Below, one piece after another: positions 7,305 through 11,137 of a DNA stretch of 11,137 nucleotides; the first letter of the stretch is position 1; each line of letters starts with the position of its first letter. The notes beneath the pieces were generated by a model, which saw only the letters and a program-made list of their open reading frames with translations, had not been told where the DNA came from and did not search any database. Origin of the DNA: Chitinophagaceae bacterium (lineage in GTDB: Bacteria > Bacteroidota > Bacteroidia > Chitinophagales > Chitinophagaceae); the NCBI GenBank assembly GCA_023251335.1, contig JAHEZA010000003.1, forward strand, positions 12,017 to 23,153, given 5' to 3'. A program made the translations under genes and the position numbers.

Positions 7305-8174
7305 TTATTTCATTGCTTCCGCCATAGTCTTGCCGATATCCGCAGGGCTGGCAACTACATGAACGCCACATTCCGAAAGAATTTCCATTTTGGCAGCGGC
7401 AGTATCCTCTGCTCCGCCCACGATAGCTCCGGCATGCCCCATTCTTCTTCCGGCAGGAGCCGTTTGGCCGGCTATAAAACCAACCACCGGTTTACGATTA
7501 TTTTCTTTTATCCAGCGGGCAGCTTCGGCTTCCATACCGCCACCGATTTCGCCGATCATAACAATGCCATCCGTTTCGGGGTCATTCATAAAAAGCTCGA
7601 CTGCTTCTTTGGTGGTAGTTCCTATTATCGGGTCGCCGCCAATACCTATTGCTGTTGAAATGCCCAGCCCCGCCTTAGCTACCTGGTCAGCAGCTTCGTA
7701 AGTAAGCGTACCTGATTTTGAAACGATACCGATCTTGCCTTTTTTGAAAATAAAGCCAGGCATGATACCCACTTTGCATTCATCTGCGGTAATAACGCCC
7801 GGGCAGTTTGGGCCTATTAATCTTGATTTTGAGTCTAACAAGTAATTTTTCACTTTTACCATATCCTGAACAGGAATACCTTCTGTGATGCAAACGATCA
7901 GCGCTACTCCGGCATCTGCGGCTTCCATTATCGCATCTGCTGCAAAAGCGGGAGGCACAAAAATAATACTCACGTCCGCTCCTGTTTCTTTGACTGCTTC
8001 TTCCACTGTGTTGAAAACAGGTTTATCAAGATGCGTACTTCCGCCTTTGTTGGGGGTAACTCCACCCACTACATTTGTTCCATATTCAATCATCTGCGTA
8101 GCATGAAAAGTGCCTTCGGTTCCGGTAAATCCCTGTACAATTATCTTTGATTTTTTATTGACTAAAACTGACAT
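7305..8174 (-). CDS. sucD: Succinate-CoA ligase, ADP-forming, alpha subunit
   Basis: SucD with SucC interconverts succinyl-CoA plus ADP/GDP and phosphate with succinate, CoA and ATP/GTP in the TCA cycle. The 289 residues equal the usual length. The N-terminal CoA-binding Rossmann domain has [12 protein letters not shown] (13-24) and GGVTPNKGG (37-45). GPNCPGVI (121-128) and the block around GDPIIGTTT (180-188) follow. The active-site histidine that is transiently phosphorylated is His247 in GHAGAIVGG (246-254). All key blocks are present, so the enzyme should be functional. The beta-subunit gene sucC is not in the window, so the two subunits are encoded apart, which is frequent in Bacteroidota. 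The gene diverges from thyA across 81 bp. No convincing terminator is visible after its stop; a weak GGAAG/CTTCC pairing spans the stop codon. Confidence 0.95.
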   Translation of the reverse strand: MSVLVNKKSKIIVQGFTGTEGTFHATQMIEYGTNVVGGVTPNKGGSTHLDKPVFNTVEEAVKETGADVSIIFVPPAFAADAIMEAADAGVALIVCITEGIPVQDMVKVKNYLLDSKSRLIGPNCPGVITADECKVGIMPGFIFKKGKIGIVSKSGTLTYEAADQVAKAGLGISTAIGIGGDPIIGTTTKEAVELFMNDPETDGIVMIGEIGGGMEAEAARWIKENNRKPVVGFIAGQTAPAGRRMGHAGAIVGGAEDTAAAKMEILSECGVHVVASPADIGKTMAEAMK

Positions 8175-8196
8175 GAAATATATTTTAAAAGTTTCG

Positions 8197-8204
8197 CAAA
8201 TATA
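8197..8204 (-). promoter_or_regulatory. Putative -7 promoter box for sucD
   Basis: On the minus strand this reads TATATTTG, a perfect TAnnTTTG match, 22 bp before the sucD ATG, within the 81-bp divergent gap shared with thyA. No obvious -33 element accompanies it. Confidence 0.5.
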
Positions 8205-8255
8205 AGAAAGTATGATTTAGGTTCTAAGATTTGGCTAATTCATTAACTTGCGCGC

Positions 8256-9065
8256 ATGGAACAATACCTTCAACTTTTAAAGAAAATAATCGATAGCGGG
8301 GCGGATAAAAATGATCGGACAGGCACAGGTACGCGTAGCCTGTTTGGCCACCAGATGCGATTTAATTTAAGGAACGGATTTCCACTGGTAACCACAAAAA
8401 AGCTTCATTTAAAAAGTATTATTTACGAATTATTATGGTTTTTAAAGGGTGATACAAATGTTAAGTACTTGCAGGAGAATGGCGTGAAGATCTGGGATGA
8501 ATGGGCTGATGAAAAGGGAAACCTCGGTCCTGTTTATGGAAAGCAATGGCGCAGTTGGGAAGGCGCGAACGGAAAAACGGTTGACCAGGTTTCTGAATTA
8601 ATTCAGCAATTAAAAACCAATCCTGACAGTCGAAGATTAATTATCAGCGCGTGGAATGTAGCCGATTTACCAGAGATGAAGCTAATGCCTTGCCATTGTT
8701 TGTTCCAGTTTTATACCGCACCAACAGAAGACGGGAGACGAAAACTTTCCTGTCAGTTATATCAACGAAGCGCAGATGTTTTTCTTGGAGTGCCTTTTAA
8801 TATCGCTTCTTACGCTTTATTGACAATGATGATCGCTCAAGTTTGTAACATGGAGTTAGGGGAATTTGTTCACTCTTTTGGTGACGTGCATTTATATAAA
8901 AATCATTTTGAGCAAGCGCAACTGCAACTTACAAGAAAACCTTTTCCGCTTCCACAAATGAAATTGAATCCGGCGGTAAAAAATATTTTTGAATTTAAGT
9001 TTGAAGATTTTGAACTTCAGAATTACGAATCTCACCCCGCGATAAAAGCTCCGGTAGCTGTATAG
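8256..9065 (+). CDS. thyA: Thymidylate synthase ThyA
   Basis: ThyA methylates dUMP to dTMP using 5,10-methylenetetrahydrofolate as both carbon and hydride donor, releasing dihydrofolate. The 269 residues are close to the 264 of the E. coli enzyme. Arg21 in NDRTGTGT (19-26) is the phosphate-loop arginine, Arg126-Arg127 sit in [11 protein letters not shown] (124-134), and the nucleophile is Cys146 in MPCHC (144-148). [12 protein letters not shown] (171-182) carries the dUMP-binding Asp174 and Asn182, and the chain ends in APVAV, as usual for the family. A five-residue insertion near 156-162 relative to the E. coli enzyme precedes [12 protein letters not shown]. The gene leads a plus-strand series with folA, which recycles its dihydrofolate product, although a four-helix-bundle gene lies between them. 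The upstream promoter is unclear: only weak box-like sequences (for example TAAGATTTG at 8225) are seen. Confidence 0.96.
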   Translation: MEQYLQLLKKIIDSGADKNDRTGTGTRSLFGHQMRFNLRNGFPLVTTKKLHLKSIIYELLWFLKGDTNVKYLQENGVKIWDEWADEKGNLGPVYGKQWRSWEGANGKTVDQVSELIQQLKTNPDSRRLIISAWNVADLPEMKLMPCHCLFQFYTAPTEDGRRKLSCQLYQRSADVFLGVPFNIASYALLTMMIAQVCNMELGEFVHSFGDVHLYKNHFEQAQLQLTRKPFPLPQMKLNPAVKNIFEFKFEDFELQNYESHPAIKAPVAV

Positions 9066-9070
9066 GAAAA

Positions 9071-9590
9071 GTTTATTGGTTAATTAGTTGATTGGGTTAA
9101 ATAGTTAACCTGTTGAGATCTGAAGTTTTGTTATGCAGGTATTAAATTTATTAAAAATTTTCATTCAAATTAAATAGTTATGGAGTATGTATTAGAAAAG
9201 TTAGAGGTGTACAATATTGCAGAAAAATTTTCAGATGATGTATGGGAGATTGTAGGCGAATGGAATTATTTTAATAAGGATACAATTGGGAAACAATTGG
9301 TACGAGCAGCCGATTCAATTTCGGCTAATATCGCAGAAGGGTACGGACGATATTTTTATAAAGAGAGCAAGCAATTCTATTTTTATTCCCGCGGTTCGAT
9401 TCAAGAAACAAAATCGTGGTTATCTAAATGCATGAGGAGAAAAATTATTGATTCTGAAAAATGCAGTTTATTAGTGGAACTTTGCAGTAAAATACTTTTA
9501 ATGTTAAATGCATTTATAAAATTTGTCAGAAATTCTCAAAAAGAAAAATAATTACAAACTAATTATAAGGTTACCAATACACCAATAAAC
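9071..9590. repeat. Inverted-repeat-bounded segment carrying the four-helix-bundle gene
   Basis: GTTTATTGGT at 9071-9080 recurs inverted as ACCAATAAAC at 9581-9590. Just inside each copy, TAACCT (9106-9111) is mirrored by AGGTTA (9568-9573). The left end also has a perfect 6-bp hairpin, GGTTAA-ATAG-TTAACC (9095-9110), and degenerate TTGGTTAA/TTAGTTGATTGGG copies. The bounded segment lies between thyA and folA and contains only the four-helix-bundle gene. The repeats are seen directly; that they mark the ends of an inserted unit is inference. Confidence 0.5.
9180..9551 (+). CDS. Four-helix-bundle protein (S23/IVS type)
   Basis: This 123-residue protein has the signature of the S23/intervening-sequence four-helix-bundle family: KQLVRAADSISANIAEGYGR (38-57), then a helix with ESKQFYFYSRGSIQETKSWL (62-81). 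The remainder is helical, including an LLVELCSKILLMLNAFI helix at 97-113. Members occur as ORFs inside 23S rRNA intervening sequences of some bacteria and, far more often, as free-standing genes in Bacteroidota; the fold is related to the Avd accessory proteins of diversity-generating retroelements. No clear biochemical function is known to me. Nothing around it resembles rRNA or a reverse transcriptase. It is out of place between thyA and folA and is flanked by short inverted repeats. An 11-bp repeat, TTAAATAGTTA, occurs at 9097-9107 and again at 9170-9180, where its last base is the A of the start codon. Confidence 0.88.
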   Translation: MEYVLEKLEVYNIAEKFSDDVWEIVGEWNYFNKDTIGKQLVRAADSISANIAEGYGRYFYKESKQFYFYSRGSIQETKSWLSKCMRRKIIDSEKCSLLVELCSKILLMLNAFIKFVRNSQKEK

Positions 9591-9613
9591 CGTTAAACCA
9601 ATTGACCTTTCCC

Positions 9614-10102
9614 ATGCTTTCACATATTGTCGCCGCTTCAGAAAATAATATTATTGGTGCAAATAACGACTTGCCATGGAAATTGTCCAACGATTTTAAA
9701 TATTTCAAAAATAAAACCTGGGCCATGCCGGTGATCATGGGAAGAAATTCTTTCGATGCAATGAAAAAGGCATTGCCGGGAAGAATCAATATTGTCATTA
9801 CAAGAAAAACGGATTGGCATCCTAAAAATGTGTTTGTCGTTCACAGTATTGATGAAGGCATATCAAAGGCAAAAGAGAGCGATGCCAAAGAAATTTTTAT
9901 TATTGGCGGCGGGGAAATTTTCAAGCAAACGATTTCTATTGTTGACCGGATTTATTTAACGCGGGTACATACAATTGTGGAAGGCGATACGGTTTACCCG
10001 AAGATAGATCATTCTATATGGGAACTGAAGAAATCAGATTCGTTTCCTTCCGATGAAAAAAATAATTACCCTTATTCATTTGAAGTTTGGGAAAGAATTT
10101 GA
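9614..10102 (+). CDS. folA: Dihydrofolate reductase
   Basis: DHFR reduces dihydrofolate to tetrahydrofolate with NADPH, restoring the cofactor consumed by ThyA, and is the target of trimethoprim-type antifolates. From ATG 9614 the protein has 162 residues, the usual bacterial length. IVAASENNIIG (5-15) opens the fold, LPWKLSND (20-27) supplies the proton-donor Asp27, MGRNSF (42-47) and PGRINIVITR (55-64, with Arg57 for the folate carboxylate) follow, and IIGGGEIF (96-103) is the NADPH loop. An in-frame TTG at 9602 would add four residues (MTFP), but ATG 9614 places the first strand and Asp27 in register with the E. coli enzyme, so I prefer it. It is downstream of thyA, separated by the four-helix-bundle gene. 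No promoter is obvious directly upstream, so readthrough from thyA is likely. Confidence 0.95.
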   Translation: MLSHIVAASENNIIGANNDLPWKLSNDFKYFKNKTWAMPVIMGRNSFDAMKKALPGRINIVITRKTDWHPKNVFVVHSIDEGISKAKESDAKEIFIIGGGEIFKQTISIVDRIYLTRVHTIVEGDTVYPKIDHSIWELKKSDSFPSDEKNNYPYSFEVWERI

Positions 10103-10104
10103 CG

Positions 10105-10134
10105 AAAATAGGATAGAAAATCTAAACCTATTTT
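10105..10134 (+). terminator. Possible terminator after folA
   Basis: AAAATAGG (10105-10112) pairs with CCTATTTT (10127-10134), and inside it TAGA (10114-10117) pairs with TCTA (10121-10124) around an AAA loop. The hairpin starts two bases after the folA stop. The only T tract is the 3' end of the stem, plus TTTTT a few bases later, so terminator strength is uncertain. Confidence 0.5.
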
Positions 10135-10283
10135 ACGATCCTTTTTCTGAAATATAAATTTGAATTATTTGTTCATCTGCTGTATTTGAAGGGTAATTCT
10201 TCTAGATGAACTGCTCACGCTTGCCGGTAACAAAAATCTTTTAGTAACTTTCTTTCTTAAAAATAAAACAATATTCCATTTCC

Positions 10284-10291
10284 TATCTTTG
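10284..10291 (+). promoter_or_regulatory. Putative -7 promoter box directly before ftsK
   Basis: TATCTTTG is a perfect TAnnTTTG box only 6 bp before the ftsK ATG at 10298. Transcription would then start at or within a few bases of the start codon, giving a leaderless or nearly leaderless mRNA. No -33 TTG is seen upstream. Confidence 0.5.
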
Positions 10292-10297
10292 CTACTA

Positions 10298-11137
10298 ATG
10301 GCAACTACCCGAACAAAAACTAAAAAAACTAAAAAGGCGGATACTTCAAAAATGAAACCGGATAAGGTAGAAAAAGTAGAGGTAAAAAAGCTGATACACG
10401 ATGAACGTTCGCATAAAATTGTGGGAACGGTTTTAATCCTTATTTCTTTTTTATTATTTATCGCTTTCACTTCTTATTTATTTACGTGGCAGCAGGATCA
10501 GTCTTCAATCAAAGATGCCAAGATTCTATTTCCAGATAGTAAGCAACATTTTGCCAACTCATTAGGAACTTTGGGTGCATACATTTCTGATTTATTTTTC
10601 CGCTCAGGATTTGGGATTGCGTCTTATTTATTTTGTCTTTTTTTCTTTGTGGTAGGCGTGAATTTGTTTGCCCCGAAAAAAATCTTTTCTATCAGTAGGA
10701 ATATAAGATATGTAATAGCAGGGCTTTTGGTAATTAGTGTTTGCGCTTCCTTCTTAATGCATTCGCCTCACGCACATAATCTGACAGTGTCGAGCCCTGA
10801 ATTTTTTTGGGGTGGGAAAGTAGGGGATATGATAAGCGCATGGATGCAGCAGGTGATAGGATACACTGGAACCGCCGCCGTGTTGCTTGTTGGATTGTTA
10901 AGCTACGTCATTTGGCGTTTTAATCCTTCCTTCAACTTCAAAAAAAGAATCGATGCTGCCAATGACTTTTTTTCGAAAGATAGTGGTCAAGGGTTTGCAG
11001 ATGAAAATAGTGACACGGATTTTCAACCGGTTTCCAACTCCAATATTTTACCCCTGGATAAAAATTCTTTAAAAGATGAAAATATATATCAACATAATTT
11101 TGATGTCATCGAAAAGAATAGTACGCCGGCAACAATC
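10298..11137 (+). CDS. ftsK: FtsK/SpoIIIE-type DNA translocase, N-terminal membrane part (runs off right edge)
   Basis: The frame from ATG 10298 is open for 280 codons to the window edge. A basic, Lys-rich cytoplasmic start (residues 1-40, with MATTRTKTKKTKK) precedes four hydrophobic segments at about 41-63, 104-124, 136-155 and 188-207, the usual four-helix membrane domain of FtsK. The SHKIVGTVLILISFLLF start of helix 1 and a helix 4 ending in YVIWRFNPSF look like the Bacteroidota FtsK N-terminus. After residue 210 a polar linker rich in Ser, Asp and Asn begins. The ATPase motor and the gamma DNA-reading domain lie beyond the edge, so identification rests on the membrane domain. FtsK anchors at the division septum and pumps the chromosome termini apart. 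No stop codon interrupts the frame. Confidence 0.82.
   Translation, partial: MATTRTKTKKTKKADTSKMKPDKVEKVEVKKLIHDERSHKIVGTVLILISFLLFIAFTSYLFTWQQDQSSIKDAKILFPDSKQHFANSLGTLGAYISDLFFRSGFGIASYLFCLFFFVVGVNLFAPKKIFSISRNIRYVIAGLLVISVCASFLMHSPHAHNLTVSSPEFFWGGKVGDMISAWMQQVIGYTGTAAVLLVGLLSYVIWRFNPSFNFKKRIDAANDFFSKDSGQGFADENSDTDFQPVSNSNILPLDKNSLKDENIYQHNFDVIEKNSTPATI

Noticed and set aside
7359..8106. Three plus-strand open frames opposite sucD
   Set aside because: They are antisense shadows of a clearly conserved housekeeping gene and show only low-complexity translation.
8225..8250. TAAGATTTG and TTAACTTG as a thyA promoter
   Set aside because: Both miss the TAnnTTTG pattern in spacing or sequence, and neither has a -33 partner, so I did not list them as a feature.
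9180..9551. 23S rRNA intervening sequence or diversity-generating retroelement
   Set aside because: The four-helix-bundle gene belongs to a family found in both, but no rRNA sequence, reverse transcriptase or template/variable repeat pair is present nearby.
9571..9844. Two minus-strand open frames opposite folA
   Set aside because: They are antisense to an intact DHFR gene and have no family features.
10165..10470. Minus-strand open frame of 101 codons
   Set aside because: It overlaps the ftsK promoter and start region on the opposite strand; the ftsK frame is open to the edge with four membrane helices, so it is preferred.

Overview
The window looks like chromosomal DNA from a member of the Bacteroidota, most likely near the Chitinophagaceae. 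The evidence is AT-rich DNA with almost no Shine-Dalgarno sequences, several perfect copies of the Bacteroidota -7 promoter box TAnnTTTG close to start codons, and typical families: DUF4230 proteins, an M1 peptidase with a large C-terminal barrel-like part, a short RRM protein with a glycine-rich tail, and a free-standing four-helix-bundle (S23/IVS-type) protein. The family and genus placement is inference.

Layout: (1) 1-788, minus strand: two consecutive DUF4230-type envelope genes joined by an ATGA overlap; the second runs off the left edge. (2) 876-2386, plus strand: ispD (MEP isoprenoid pathway) coupled by an ATGA overlap to an FkbM-family methyltransferase. (3) 2427-6306, minus strand: a 979-residue secreted M1 metallopeptidase that starts at TTG and carries a C-terminal barrel-like domain, followed 22 bp later by a FemAB/GNAT-like protein. 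(4) 6307-7100: a 332-bp intergenic region, an RRM-type RNA-binding protein with a glycine-rich tail encoded by 30-bp tandem repeats, and a strong intrinsic terminator. (5) 7305-8174, minus strand: sucD of the TCA cycle. (6) 8256-10102, plus strand: thyA, a four-helix-bundle gene, and folA. (7) 10298 to the right edge, plus strand: the start of an ftsK/spoIIIE-type DNA translocase with its four membrane segments.

Most genes are housekeeping. ThyA consumes methylenetetrahydrofolate and releases dihydrofolate, which FolA reduces back, so thyA and folA belong together. The four-helix-bundle gene between them lies inside a roughly 520-bp segment bounded by short inverted repeats (GTTTATTGGT...TAACCT, inverted at the other end). 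This is the best candidate in the window for a small, poorly described genetic element. The second point of interest is the M1 peptidase, whose C-terminal part has Omp85-like strand motifs. I see no CRISPR array, tRNA, rRNA, transposase or phage gene.
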